33,058 bases of DNA from Thiobacillus sp. (GCA_024708885.1 JANJXT010000012.1:1-33058), one strand, 5' to 3'; numbered from the stretch's first letter, positions 6,631 to 15,392 are shown. The notes: generated by a model not told the origin, from the letters alone. Numbers and translations are program-made.

Positions 6631-7518
6631 TCAGCTGCGATGAGATTGGGTGGTCAACTCATTCGAAATTTCGCCGGCCGGCAGGCGGGCGTAGCGGACG
6701 ATGCGCGCATCCACCGTCAGCACCAATTCGCTGAGCGCCGCCGCCCGGGCCCGGCCTTCGGCGCTGGCCCGGTAGAGGTGGGGCGTCATGGCCAGCAGGT
6801 CGGCGATGGCTTCCTGGCTGTCGAGGCGTAGCGCGAAGCGCACGCTTTCCTCTGCCTGCCGGGCGAAGCCGTCCGGGGCTGAGGAATCGGCCGGACGCTG
6901 GGGTTTCAGCGTCGGGTAGATGATCTCGCGCAGTTCGCGCAGGTGGTCCGGCCCGGCATCGACCTGCACGAGCTGGCCGCCCGGTTTGAGGACGCGGGCG
7001 AATTCGCCGTAAACCGGGAAGCCGAACAGGCACAGCAGGCGGTCGACTGTGCCATCGAGCACGGGCAGCCGGGCGTTGGTGCCGACCACCCAGTTGGGCC
7101 GCGCGTCCTGCCGGGCAGCGGCAAGCACCGCCCATTTCGAAATGTCGAGGCCGAGTACGGCCAGCGTCTTGTTCGCCGTCGTGGCGGCTGCCGCCAACTG
7201 GCGCAGGTAGTAGCCTTCGCCGCAACCGGCATCGAGGCAGGCTGCCTCGTTCGGCAGGCCGTCCAGCGTGGCGCGGGCGACGGCTTCGGCGATGGGCTGG
7301 TAGTGGCCGGCGTTGAGGAAGCGGCGGCGGGCGGCGACCATCTCCTTGCTGTCGCCGGGGTCGAGCGAGCGCTTGTGCTGCACCGGCAGCAGGTGGGTAT
7401 GGCCCTGGCTGGCAATGTCGAAACTATGGCCGGCCGGGCATTTCCAGGCTGCATCCTGGCGGTGCAGCGGGGCGCCGTCGAGCGGGCAGGCCAGGGCGGT
7501 GAAAGGGAGGATGCTCAT
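6631..7518 (-). CDS. rlmA: 23S rRNA (guanine-N1)-methyltransferase, RlmA family
   Basis: The 295-residue protein follows RlmA closely. It has an N-terminal zinc-finger-like segment (C11-P-L-D, then C27-PAG-H31), the highly conserved LPVQHKRSLDPGDSKEM and FLNAGHYQP blocks, the SAM motif LDAGCGEGYY and the post-II block ARVLKPGGQL. RlmA methylates G745 of 23S rRNA in E. coli. In E. coli RlmA the zinc ligands are three Cys and one His. Here the second ligand position reads Asp (CPLD instead of CPLC), so the finger may be altered. The start at 7518 was chosen because homology begins just after it. It lies 38 bases downstream of the yheS stop, so the two may be cotranscribed. Confidence 0.9.
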   Translation of the reverse strand: MSILPFTALACPLDGAPLHRQDAAWKCPAGHSFDIASQGHTHLLPVQHKRSLDPGDSKEMVAARRRFLNAGHYQPIAEAVARATLDGLPNEAACLDAGCGEGYYLRQLAAAATTANKTLAVLGLDISKWAVLAAARQDARPNWVVGTNARLPVLDGTVDRLLCLFGFPVYGEFARVLKPGGQLVQVDAGPDHLRELREIIYPTLKPQRPADSSAPDGFARQAEESVRFALRLDSQEAIADLLAMTPHLYRASAEGRARAAALSELVLTVDARIVRYARLPAGEISNELTTQSHRS

Positions 7519-7556
7519 GCCGATTTGGGGTCGAAGAAGGCGGCGGACAAGCCTGC

Positions 7557-9215
<1,659 letters not shown>

Positions 9216-9300
9216 GCAGAAAAGCGCGGCGCGAAATCGCCGCGCGCAACGAAACCCGAATTCTACCGCGCCGCCTGCGGCGATCCCGCCTGCTGGATGA

Positions 9301-9471
9301 ATCCAAAAGGCTGTTGAACCACAGAGGCACAGAGAAAAGCGAGACAGAGAACAGCGGGTAAAAACATAGGCTTGCATTCTGCGGCGGTTCATCCGATGGA
9401 CGAGCGGGAAAAGCGCGGCGATGCCCTGTTTTTCGGGTTTCTCGGCGTCTCGGTGGTGCGGAATGTGGGAT
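9301..9471 (+). repeat. Dispersed repeat element, copy A (about 170 bp)
   Basis: This is the most diverged of five copies of one element. It has a left end with TTGAACCACAGAG (9314-9326), a conserved core (GCTTGCATTC, then CCGATGGA) and a right arm CTGTTTTTCGGGTTTCTC ending GGTGGTGCGGAAT. The two arms are imperfect inverted repeats. It lies upstream of yheS and points toward the two small genes at 9659. Confidence 0.85.
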
Positions 9472-9496
9472 GGATGTTCGCCGCCTCGTCACAGGC

Positions 9497-9545
9497 TGAC
9501 GGTTTTCCGTCAACGTGTGCCGTGGCGCGCAGCAAAGCGCCACGG
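9497..9545 (+). other. Two adjacent hairpins upstream of the small paralogous genes
   Basis: TGACGG-tttt-CCGTCA (9497-9512) is followed by CCGTGGCGC (9520-9528) paired with GCGCCACGG (9537-9545). Both stems are perfect. They lie between repeat A and the start at 9659 and could be a structured leader or the trace of a terminator. Neither is followed by a T run. Confidence 0.5.
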
Positions 9546-9658
9546 GCCGAATTCCCAACACACTGTTTTGCCGGTGATTTTTTATACCAGGCCGGTAGAG
9601 ACGTGCTGGCACAGGCATTGCAGGTATTCAGACAAACCCCCTCGTCCAGGTGTCCGTC

Positions 9659-9811
9659 ATGAAACTGCAATTCGGCAAAAACCAGTTGATCCTCGAACTC
9701 AGCGCCACCCCGTTCGCCTGGTTCCACGGTCAGACCGAGCGCATGAGCCTCACCAGCCTGTCGCTGATGTTCGTGCAGTTCTCGCTGTTCGCCCGCCAGC
9801 CCGCCGTCTGA
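9659..9811 (+). CDS. Small protein of unknown function, first of a tandem paralogous pair
   Basis: The frame codes for 50 residues (MKLQFGKNQLILELSATPFA and onward). Support for coding comes from an AGGTG ribosome site six bases before the ATG, almost exclusively G or C at third codon positions, and clear similarity to the next gene: GK, LSA-x-P, F-x-G-x-T-x-RMS and SL-x-L-x-FV are shared in the same order. The middle is hydrophobic and could be amphipathic, but no convincing membrane helix or signal peptide is seen. Its TGA overlaps the next ATG (ATGA type), which implies coupled translation. I do not recognise the family. A phage or mobile origin is possible but not supported by neighbours. 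Confidence 0.65.
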   Translation: MKLQFGKNQLILELSATPFAWFHGQTERMSLTSLSLMFVQFSLFARQPAV

Positions 9812-9963
9812 TGTATCTGGGCAAAGGCACCCGCGTGAGCCTGAGCCTGTCCGCATCGCCGCTCGGATTCTTCAGCGGCAGCACCGGCCGCATGAGCATG
9901 TTCAGCCTCACGCTGCTGTTCGTCGAACTGCGGGTCCTGCGGCGCAACGCCGTGTCTGCGTGA
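9811..9963 (+). CDS. Small protein of unknown function, second of the pair
   Basis: The frame also codes for 50 residues (MYLGKGTRVSLSLSASPLGF and onward). It starts on the last base of the upstream stop codon (TGATG). Aligned with its neighbour from the GK near the N terminus, roughly two in five positions are identical, including LSA, P, F-x-G-x-T, RMS, SL-x-L and FV. The C terminus is more basic (RVLRRNAV). Equal length, overlap and similarity suggest a tandem duplication that kept both copies, perhaps as two subunits of one complex. Third codon positions are again nearly all G or C. Function is unknown. Confidence 0.65.
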   Translation: MYLGKGTRVSLSLSASPLGFFSGSTGRMSMFSLTLLFVELRVLRRNAVSA

Positions 9964-10310
9964 GCGCTGCGCGCGCGCAAGGGGTCCTCCGGCGCAGATC
10001 TTGCCCGCCCAGTCCCATCCAGCGCTGACGCGCCCAGGTGCGCCGCCCGAACGAGAAACGGGTGCAGACACCGAAGTTTCCCCACGAATCAAGCTTTTTT
10101 CGGTGACCCCGTCGTATTGCGGTCTTTGACGTGGGCCGGCTTGCCCCGCCGCGCCGCCTCGTATCCGCTTCCTGCTCGTCAGGCCAGGTTCGGCTTCCTC
10201 CAGATTTCCAGCCGCCCAGAAGAGCCTTGCCGTTCGGCCAACGCTTCCCCTTGTCGGGCGAGTAGAGGACTTCCAGCTCCAGGTGCGTGCGCCCTCTGCC
10301 GGGCGCACGC
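9964..10310. other. Intergenic stretch without a recognised gene
   Basis: This GC-rich region lies between the small gene pair and the porin terminator. Long open frames on the minus strand cross it, but they overlap the small genes, lack start-site support and match no family I know. A perfect 10-bp hairpin (10285-10294 with 10301-10310) sits at its right end beside the A/T run of the porin terminator. I see no tRNA or known structured RNA. Confidence 0.5.
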
Positions 10311-10344
10311 AAAAAAACGGGCACGACTCGCGTCGTGCCCGTTT
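10311..10344 (-). terminator. Intrinsic terminator of the porin gene
   Basis: CGGGCACGAC (10318-10327) pairs with GTCGTGCCCG (10332-10341). Read on the minus strand, it is followed by seven T residues (10317-10311). It lies about 40 bases after the porin stop. Confidence 0.92.
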
Positions 10345-10380
10345 CACTTCTATCCGCAACCGGGTCGCCCCGGATGGTGA

Positions 10381-11331
10381 TTAGAAGTTGTGGGTCATGC
10401 CCAGGTTCCAACCGGTCACGTCGTCACCGATGTCATTGTCGCCGTTGCCGACGACGAAGAACAGGGTGGTGCGCTTGGACAGGTTGTAGTCAGCGCCCAA
10501 TGCCCACGCCTTCATGTCGGTATTGCCCACGTCGGCCTGGCCGTACTGGCCCTTCAGGACGATCGCGCCGATGCCGTAGGAGCCGACCAGGAAGAAGCTG
10601 TCGCGGTCGGTGGAGATGTCATTGCTGACGTCTTCGTAAATCGCACCGATTTTTGCGTTGCCGAAGGAGTATCCTGCGCCCAGCTTCCAGGCCTCGCGGT
10701 CGTCACCGGACAGGGCCTTGATGTTCTCCCAGGCCAGGTCGACGGTCAGGGGGCCGTTCGCGTAGCCGCCGGACAGCGAGTAGGCGTCCACGGACTTGCC
10801 GGCATCCAGCTGGTCCATCGAGGTCACGATAGCGCCGGCGAAGGACAGGCCGCTCATATTGGGGGACATGTAGGCAATCGCGTTGCTGGCGCGGCTGTGG
10901 CCGGTAATCAGGTTCACGCCATCCAGGCGGGGCGCAGCGTAGTCAGCGATGGTGTCGGCGAAGACGTTGTACTTGATGGTGGAAAGCTTGTACGGGGTGT
11001 CGTGACGGCCGAGGACCACGGTACCGAAACCACCGGACAGGCCAACGAAGGTGTTGCGCAAGCCGTTGCCGCCAAAAGCCGTATCGTTGGAACTGGTCGC
11101 GTCGAACTGCTGCTCGATCTGCCAGATGGCCTTCAGGCCACCGCCCAGATCTTCGCTGCCCTTGAAGCCGATGCGGCTGGCGTTCGTCTTGATATCCATG
11201 TCAACATTGTCGGCGTCGGTGTCTTCAATCGCGAAGTGCATGCGACCGTAGACGTCGACGTTGCTGGTCGCGGCGAACGCCGGAGCGGACACGATGCCGG
11301 CAAGGGCCATGGCGATCAGGGATTTTTTCAT
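10381..11331 (-). CDS. Gram-negative general porin (betaproteobacterial type)
   Basis: The 316-residue protein has a signal peptide (MKKSLIAMALAGIVSAPAFA). The barrel starts with SNVDVYGRMHFAIEDT, includes the typical SRIGFKGSEDLGGGLKAIWQIEQ and GFGTVVLGRHDTPYK blocks, and ends in a C-terminal phenylalanine (GMTHNF) as needed for BAM-dependent assembly. Such porins form trimeric diffusion channels in the outer membrane. It is monocistronic: AGGAG lies just before the ATG, a probable promoter is at 11429-11456, and a strong terminator follows. Ion or solute preference cannot be read with confidence. The loops are acidic, which might hint at cation preference. Confidence 0.92.
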   Translation of the reverse strand: MKKSLIAMALAGIVSAPAFAATSNVDVYGRMHFAIEDTDADNVDMDIKTNASRIGFKGSEDLGGGLKAIWQIEQQFDATSSNDTAFGGNGLRNTFVGLSGGFGTVVLGRHDTPYKLSTIKYNVFADTIADYAAPRLDGVNLITGHSRASNAIAYMSPNMSGLSFAGAIVTSMDQLDAGKSVDAYSLSGGYANGPLTVDLAWENIKALSGDDREAWKLGAGYSFGNAKIGAIYEDVSNDISTDRDSFFLVGSYGIGAIVLKGQYGQADVGNTDMKAWALGADYNLSKRTTLFFVVGNGDNDIGDDVTGWNLGMTHNF

Positions 11332-11377
11332 TGCTTTCTCCTAAGAAAGTTACACGGGAAAATCCGTAAGAATTCGG

Positions 11378-11391
11378 AGCTCTGCAGAGCT
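11378..11391 (-). promoter_or_regulatory. Perfect palindrome in the porin leader
   Basis: AGCTCTGCAGAGCT is a perfect 14-base palindrome about 47 bases before the porin ATG and downstream of the predicted promoter. It would lie in the 5' untranslated RNA, or it could be a protein-binding site. Confidence 0.4.
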
Positions 11392-11428
11392 GTCCTACAC
11401 GCAGGAAAACGCTTGATGGACGAGGCCC

Positions 11429-11456
11429 ATTATCCGGACCCGAAGCAGGCGGGCAA
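11429..11456 (-). promoter_or_regulatory. Probable porin promoter
   Basis: On the minus strand, TTGCCC (11456-11451) and GATAAT (11434-11429) are separated by 16 bases. This would give a leader of roughly 90 bases before the porin ATG. Confidence 0.5.
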
Positions 11457-11554
11457 GCAAACCTGTTGTTTTTTCCGTCACTTTTGCCTGCAAAGTGTTG
11501 TTTTGTTGCACTTCCGCAACACTGCACGCAGGTGGCCGCGCCAGCCGGGCTCCC

Positions 11555-11848
11555 TCAAGACTCCTGAAGCGGATCCGGACGCTTGCGCGATGCATGGAAC
11601 ACCCGAAGCATCTCGACACGCTGCGCTCTCACGCGATAGGGAACGATGCAGGGAAAATGCGGCAAGACGAGTTCGCGCGTTCCGGGTACGCGGCCGGGGC
11701 GGCCCATTGCGGGGTGATGCGCCAGGAGGCGCGTGGTGGCGTCGACCTCCGCGACAAGCCCGGCTGCCGCCCGGGGATTGTCCCGGGCGAGGTATGCCGC
11801 CTCCTGCTCCAGATTGCGCAGGGCGCGGCGCAGCCACTTAACCTGCAT
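11555..11848 (-). CDS. ParE/RelE-family toxin, without an adjacent antitoxin
   Basis: The 97-residue protein matches the ParE/RelE toxin fold: VKWLRRALRNLEQEAAYLARDNPRAA helices, the turn HHPAMGRPGRVPGTRELVLPHFPCIVPYRV, then the last strand VEMLRVFHASRKRP. ParE-type toxins poison gyrase and RelE-type toxins cut mRNA on the ribosome; the sequence alone does not decide between them. The antitoxin normally lies directly upstream, but here the upstream side is two tandem copies of the dispersed repeat (from 11861) and then clsB, with no room for one. The gene may be a relic or may depend on an antitoxin encoded elsewhere. Its Shine-Dalgarno is weak. Confidence 0.8.
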   Translation of the reverse strand: MQVKWLRRALRNLEQEAAYLARDNPRAAAGLVAEVDATTRLLAHHPAMGRPGRVPGTRELVLPHFPCIVPYRVRAQRVEMLRVFHASRKRPDPLQES

Positions 11849-11860
11849 GCTTCTTCAATA

Positions 11861-12029
11861 ATCTTGGAAAAAGCAGTTGAACCACAGAGACACAGAGAAC
11901 AGCGAGCAAAAACATACGCTTGCATTCCTGCCGCGGTTCACCCGATGGATGAGTGGGAAAAAATACGGAGAAGTCCCGTTTTTCGGGTTTCTCTGTGCCT
12001 CTGTGTCTCTGTGGTGCGGAATTTAGGAT
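11861..12029 (+). repeat. Dispersed repeat element, copy B
   Basis: The copy is well preserved. It has a left end with TTGAACCACAGAGACACAGA (from 11877), a core with GCGGTTCACCCGATGGATGA (from 11933), and a right arm CTCTGTGCCTCTGTGTCTCT ending GTGGTGCGGAATTTAGGAT. The 16-base arms CCACAGAGACACAGAG and CTCTGTGTCTCTGTGG are perfect inverted repeats. One base separates it from copy C. Confidence 0.9.
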
Positions 12030-12030
12030 A

Positions 12031-12198
12031 ATCCTGGAAAAAGCAATTGAACCACAGAGACACAGAGAACACCGAGCAAAAACATGTGCTTGCATTCTTT
12101 CCGTGGTTCACCCGATGGGTGAGTGGGGAGACGCCCGGCGAATTCCTGTTTTTCGGGGTTCTCTGTGCCTCTGTGTCTCTGTGGTGCGAAATGCAGGT
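12031..12198 (+). repeat. Dispersed repeat element, copy C
   Basis: This copy lies in tandem with copy B and in the same orientation. It has the same terminal arms and core (TTGAACC at 12045, GGTTCACCCGATGGGTGAG at 12103). It ends about 50 bases short of the clsB stop codon. Confidence 0.9.
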
Positions 12199-12250
12199 TG
12201 ATTTCTCCCGGAAGGCGCGCGTCCAGTCGCCGAGCCGGGTAGCGGCGCTT

Positions 12251-13435
12251 TTACGCCCAGCGCCCGCCGCCGGCGAGGCCGGTCATCCAGCGCACGACGC
12301 TGTACGCGAACCAGGACAGGGCGCGCACGTGCCAGGGGCGGCGCAGCCAGTCGGCGGGGGAGAGGGTGATGGACTGGTTGATGGCGGTGTGCAGGCGCTG
12401 GCGCAGATCGTGGGCGAAGGCGCGGTCGACGACGACGAGGTTGGCCTCGCGCGCGGTGAGCAGGCTGAGCGGGTCGATGTTGCTGGAGCCGACGGTGGCC
12501 CAGCCGCCATCGACGACGGCGGCCTTGGCGTGCAATTCGCTCTCGTGATATTCGTGGATGGCGACGCCGGCGGCGAGCAGGTTGCCGTAGAGGGCGCGCG
12601 AGGCGAGCTGGAAGAACGGGTGATCGCTGTGGCCCTGTACCAGCAGGCGCACGCGCACGCCGCGCGCGGCGGCGCGTTTGAGGATGCGGCGGAAGCGGCG
12701 GCCGGGGAGGAAGTAGGCGCTGGCGATGACGATGTCCTCGCGCGCGAGGGCGAGCGCGGCGAGGTAGGCGCGCTCGATGTCCCGGCGGTGGGCGAAGTTG
12801 TCGCGCACGACGAAGGCGGCGCGGGTGCGGCCGTCGGTGGGCCAGGAGGGCTCGGCGGCGGGACGCGGTCCGCGGCGATGCAACTGGGAGAAACAGACGA
12901 GACGCCACAGGCGGCGTGCGTTGTCGTGGATGTCGGCGAGCAGCGGGCCCTGCACTTCGACGCTGAAGTCGAGGCGCGGCAGAGCGAAGCGCACGGGCTC
13001 GAAGTCGTCGATGAGGTTCATGCCGCCGAGAATGGCGGTGCGCGCGTCGATGACGGCGAGCTTGCGGTGCAGGCGGCGCAGGTTGCGGGGGTTGGAGCGC
13101 CAGCGGCCGGCGAGCGGGCGGTAGACGCGCAGCTGGACGCCGGCGGCTTCCAGCGCGGCGCGCCACTCGGGTGGAAAATCGCGCGCGCCGACGCCGTCGA
13201 TCAGGAGACGCACGGCGACGCCGCGGTGGGCGGCGCGCACGAGGGCGTCACGCACCCGGGCGGTGCTGGGGTCGGCGTTGAAGATGTAGGTTTCGAGGTG
13301 GATTTCGGCGCGCGCGGCGTCGCAGGCGGCGATCAGCGCGGGAAAGAATTCGTCCCCGCTTTGCAGCAGCCGCACATGGTTGCCTGGCACCAGCGCCGCG
13401 TCGTGCGCGAACAGCCGGGACCAGCCGAGCGTCAT
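12251..13435 (-). CDS. clsB: Cardiolipin synthase B-like phospholipase D family protein
   Basis: The 394-residue protein has two phospholipase D domains with intact HKD motifs: H123-R-K125-LAVI-D130 followed by GGMN, and H302-A-K304-AAVV-D309 followed by GSSN. There is no N-terminal membrane anchor, as in ClsB and unlike ClsA. ClsB makes cardiolipin, in E. coli from phosphatidylglycerol and other phospholipids. The start codon overlaps the stop of the upstream EEP-family gene (ATGA), the same ybhP-clsB order as in E. coli, which supports the assignment. It is the last gene of the nudB-ybhP-clsB run. Confidence 0.88.
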   Translation of the reverse strand: MTLGWSRLFAHDAALVPGNHVRLLQSGDEFFPALIAACDAARAEIHLETYIFNADPSTARVRDALVRAAHRGVAVRLLIDGVGARDFPPEWRAALEAAGVQLRVYRPLAGRWRSNPRNLRRLHRKLAVIDARTAILGGMNLIDDFEPVRFALPRLDFSVEVQGPLLADIHDNARRLWRLVCFSQLHRRGPRPAAEPSWPTDGRTRAAFVVRDNFAHRRDIERAYLAALALAREDIVIASAYFLPGRRFRRILKRAAARGVRVRLLVQGHSDHPFFQLASRALYGNLLAAGVAIHEYHESELHAKAAVVDGGWATVGSSNIDPLSLLTAREANLVVVDRAFAHDLRQRLHTAINQSITLSPADWLRRPWHVRALSWFAYSVVRWMTGLAGGGRWA

Positions 13436-14190
13436 CCCGCCAGTTGCAGCCTGGCCGTCAGGGCGGCGTGGTCGGAGATGCGGTGCCAGGCGTTGCCGGT
13501 GTGGACGTGCGCGGTCTGGATGTTGAAGCGGCGCACGTAGATGCGGTCGAGCTGGAACATGGGGAGAATGGACGGGTAGCTGCGCGCGGGCTTGCCGTGG
13601 TGGGCCTCGAACACCTCCATGAGGCCGAGCTCGTCGGCAAAATAGCGCCCGACGCGCGTGCGCCAGTCATTGAAGTCGCCGGCGAGGATGAGCGGCGCAT
13701 CGTCCGGCACCATGGCGCGCACGCGCGCGACGATCATCGCCAGCTGGCGACGGCGCCCGCCTTCGTTCAAGGCGAGATGCACGTTGATGCAGTGCACCGG
13801 GGTGGCGACGCCGGGCATTTCGATTTCGCAGTGCAGCATGCCGCGGCTTTCGAACGCGTGGGAGGAAATGTCCTCGTTTTCCCACGACAGGATCTTGTGG
13901 CGCGACAGGATGGCGTTGCCGTGGTGGCCGCTGTCGTAGACGCAGTTCTTGCCGTAGGCGAAGTCGGTGTAGACGTGGCCGGCGAGGAATTCGTGCTGCG
14001 GGCGGCTGGGCCAGTGCTGGAAGCGCGCGGCGCGCAGGCCGTGGCTGTGCTGCACCTCCTGCAGGAAGACGATGTCCGAACCAAGGGTGCCGAGGCGATC
14101 GCGCAATTCATGCACGGTCAGCCTGCGATTGAACTGCGACAGGCCCTTGTGGATGTTGTAGCTGGCGATATGAAGCGGCGATTGGCTCAT
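13432..14190 (-). CDS. ybhP: Endonuclease/exonuclease/phosphatase family protein, YbhP type
   Basis: The 252-residue protein has the EEP catalytic set: N12 (SYNIHKG), E45 (FLQEVQ), the HGNAILSR block, NVHLAL, the GDFNDW motif and a C-terminal SDHAAL. EEP enzymes are metal-dependent phosphodiesterases or phosphatases. The substrate of YbhP is not established. Its overlap with the cardiolipin synthase gene suggests a role linked to phospholipids. Start and stop both overlap neighbours by four bases (ATGA), so it is translated as part of an operon with nudB upstream and clsB downstream. Confidence 0.87.
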   Translation of the reverse strand: MSQSPLHIASYNIHKGLSQFNRRLTVHELRDRLGTLGSDIVFLQEVQHSHGLRAARFQHWPSRPQHEFLAGHVYTDFAYGKNCVYDSGHHGNAILSRHKILSWENEDISSHAFESRGMLHCEIEMPGVATPVHCINVHLALNEGGRRRQLAMIVARVRAMVPDDAPLILAGDFNDWRTRVGRYFADELGLMEVFEAHHGKPARSYPSILPMFQLDRIYVRRFNIQTAHVHTGNAWHRISDHAALTARLQLAG

Positions 14191-14645
14191 GTTTTCCGTA
14201 AATTATACAGGCGTGCCGGCAACTCGCGTATGGCGGCGGCGTTGCTCGGCGAGAAGCAGCGGCGGGCCGCTTCCTGCCAGGGCAGCCACACGCTGGCGAC
14301 GTGTTCGTCCGGCGCCAGAAAGACCGCGATCGGCGCAGGAAGTTTCAGGCCGAACACATGTTCCGTGTTGCGGGTCACGCCGGGCGCGTAGCGGTGGCGC
14401 CAGCGCGGATAGATTTCGTACTCCGTCTCGATCCCCCATGGGGTGAGTGCATACTTCGTGGCATCGAGTCCGGTTTCCTCGCGCACTTCGCGTATTGCCG
14501 TCTCGAGCAGGCTTTCGCCGGAGTCCTGCGAGCCGGTGACCGACTGCCAGAAGCCCCGCGCGTCGGCGCGTTCCATCAACAGCACCTGGCCGTCGGTGGT
14601 GTGGACGACGACCAGCACCGACACCGGTATCTTGTAAACGGTCAC
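14187..14645 (-). CDS. nudB: Dihydroneopterin triphosphate diphosphatase, Nudix family
   Basis: The 152-residue protein has a complete Nudix box at residues 38-60 (G-x5-E-x7-REVREETGL), which binds the catalytic metal. The opening YKIPVSVLVVVHTTDGQVLLMERAD and the RWRHRYAPGVTRNTEHVF block match NudB. NudB removes pyrophosphate from dihydroneopterin triphosphate in folate synthesis. It often lies near aspS in proteobacteria, as it does here. Its start overlaps the stop of the DUF2322 gene and its stop overlaps the ybhP start, so the genes are tightly coupled. Confidence 0.9.
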   Translation of the reverse strand: MTVYKIPVSVLVVVHTTDGQVLLMERADARGFWQSVTGSQDSGESLLETAIREVREETGLDATKYALTPWGIETEYEIYPRWRHRYAPGVTRNTEHVFGLKLPAPIAVFLAPDEHVASVWLPWQEAARRCFSPSNAAAIRELPARLYNLRKT

Positions 14646-14947
14646 TCGATGCGGATATTGAGCGTCTCGCCGCTGACCATGAGGCGGATGAGGCGGTCGA
14701 TGTTGGGGTGCTTGCCGGGGTTGCGGCTGGCATCCTCGGTGTGCTCGGCAAAGATCGCCAGCCCTTCGGCGGCCGCTTCGGCGCCGATCACGCCGTATTG
14801 CTGCGCAAGGTAGGCATAGACGCGGAACGAGCCGGCACTGCCGGGGGCGTTGGCGATGCTGCCGGCCTCGGTGCCGGCGGCATCGGTGAGGACGAGCCGT
14901 GCGCCGGAGAACTCGGGCAGGGTTTGCAGGGTGTCGGCGAATTTCAT
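14642..14947 (-). CDS. Small conserved protein, probably DUF2322 family
   Basis: The 101-residue acidic soluble protein begins MKFADTLQTLPEFSGARLVL and ends PNIDRLIRLMVSGETLNIRIE. I associate this sequence and its place between aspS and nudB with the uncharacterised DUF2322 family of betaproteobacteria, but this comes from memory. AAGGG lies eight bases before the ATG. Its stop overlaps the nudB start by four bases, so it is the first gene of the present DUF2322-nudB-ybhP-clsB unit. A repeat island of about 490 bp now separates it from aspS. Function is unknown. Confidence 0.7.
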   Translation of the reverse strand: MKFADTLQTLPEFSGARLVLTDAAGTEAGSIANAPGSAGSFRVYAYLAQQYGVIGAEAAAEGLAIFAEHTEDASRNPGKHPNIDRLIRLMVSGETLNIRIE

Positions 14948-14961
14948 TTCAAAATCCCTTG

Positions 14962-14991
14962 TCCGCGAAGGACGCCAAGAGGCGCGAAGAA
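14962..14991 (-). repeat. 30-bp repeat, inverted partner of 15393-15422
   Basis: Its reverse complement (TTCTTCGCGC, then CCTTCGCGGA) matches 15393-15422 at 27 of 30 positions. The pair brackets the repeat island between DUF2322 and aspS. Confidence 0.7.
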
Positions 14992-15013
14992 AACCTTGGG
15001 CGACACTGAATTT

Positions 15014-15179
15014 ATCCTATATTCCGCACCACAGAGACACAGAGGCACAGAGAAACCCGAAAAACAGGGATTTTCCGCGCTTTTCCACACTCACCCATCG
15101 GATAAGCCATGGAAAGAATGCATGCAGATGTTTTTTCTCGCTGTTCTCTGTGTCTCTGTGGTTCAACTGTTTTTTATAC
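15014..15179 (-). repeat. Dispersed repeat element, copy D (inverted)
   Basis: This is the same element as copies A to C but on the minus strand. On the plus strand it reads ATCC, then CCGCACCACAGAGACACAGA at the left and CTCTGTGTCTCTGTGGTTCAA at the right. The element's right end points at the DUF2322 start, and it splits the aspS/DUF2322 neighbourhood. Confidence 0.9.
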
Positions 15180-15191
15180 GTTTACTCCGCC

Positions 15192-15220
15192 ATCGCGATG
15201 GCCCGGAGGGCCGTGGCGAT
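15192..15220. other. Strong hairpin in the aspS-DUF2322 gap
   Basis: ATCGCGATGGCCC (15192-15204) pairs with GGGCCGTGGCGAT (15208-15220) with one mismatch, one G-T pair and a three-base loop. Nearby text (GATCCAGG at 15217, CTCGCAATGACGC at 15285) resembles another widespread intergenic repeat family, of which only one copy is in this window. Confidence 0.5.
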
Positions 15221-15392
15221 CCAGGGTTCGTTGATTCCGCGGATATTCTGGACTGCTTCGCGGAGTTTATGCCCGCCAGGGTGCTCGCAATGACGCATTT
15301 TGATTGAATCAGCGCTTCCTTTGTCGTCGTTGCACACAGCCTGAAGGGCATGAACTCAACGAATCCGGCGTGCCACGAGGCCGGTTCTGCCC

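Noticed and set aside
6560..6635. Integron attC-like site downstream of the PhzF gene
   Set aside because: Two short hairpins are present, but the required core site pair was not found and no integrase is nearby.
10283..10310. Perfect 10-bp hairpin as a second terminator
   Set aside because: It is followed by A, not T, on the plus strand. On the minus strand it lies after the T run of the porin terminator, so it is not itself a standard terminator.
9908..10411. Minus-strand open frame of 167 codons between the porin and the small genes
   Set aside because: It overlaps the porin stop, its terminator and the second small gene, has no ribosome site, and its residue make-up (Arg/Gly-rich) is typical of a GC-rich shadow frame.
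12047..12198. Protein beginning NHRDTEN inside repeat copy C
   Set aside because: The frame is the translated arm of the repeat. Such frames recur wherever the element occurs and run antisense across clsB here.
12366..13540. Long plus-strand frames antisense to clsB, ybhP and aspS
   Set aside because: They are mirror frames of strongly supported minus-strand genes in GC-rich DNA and have no start signals or family motifs.
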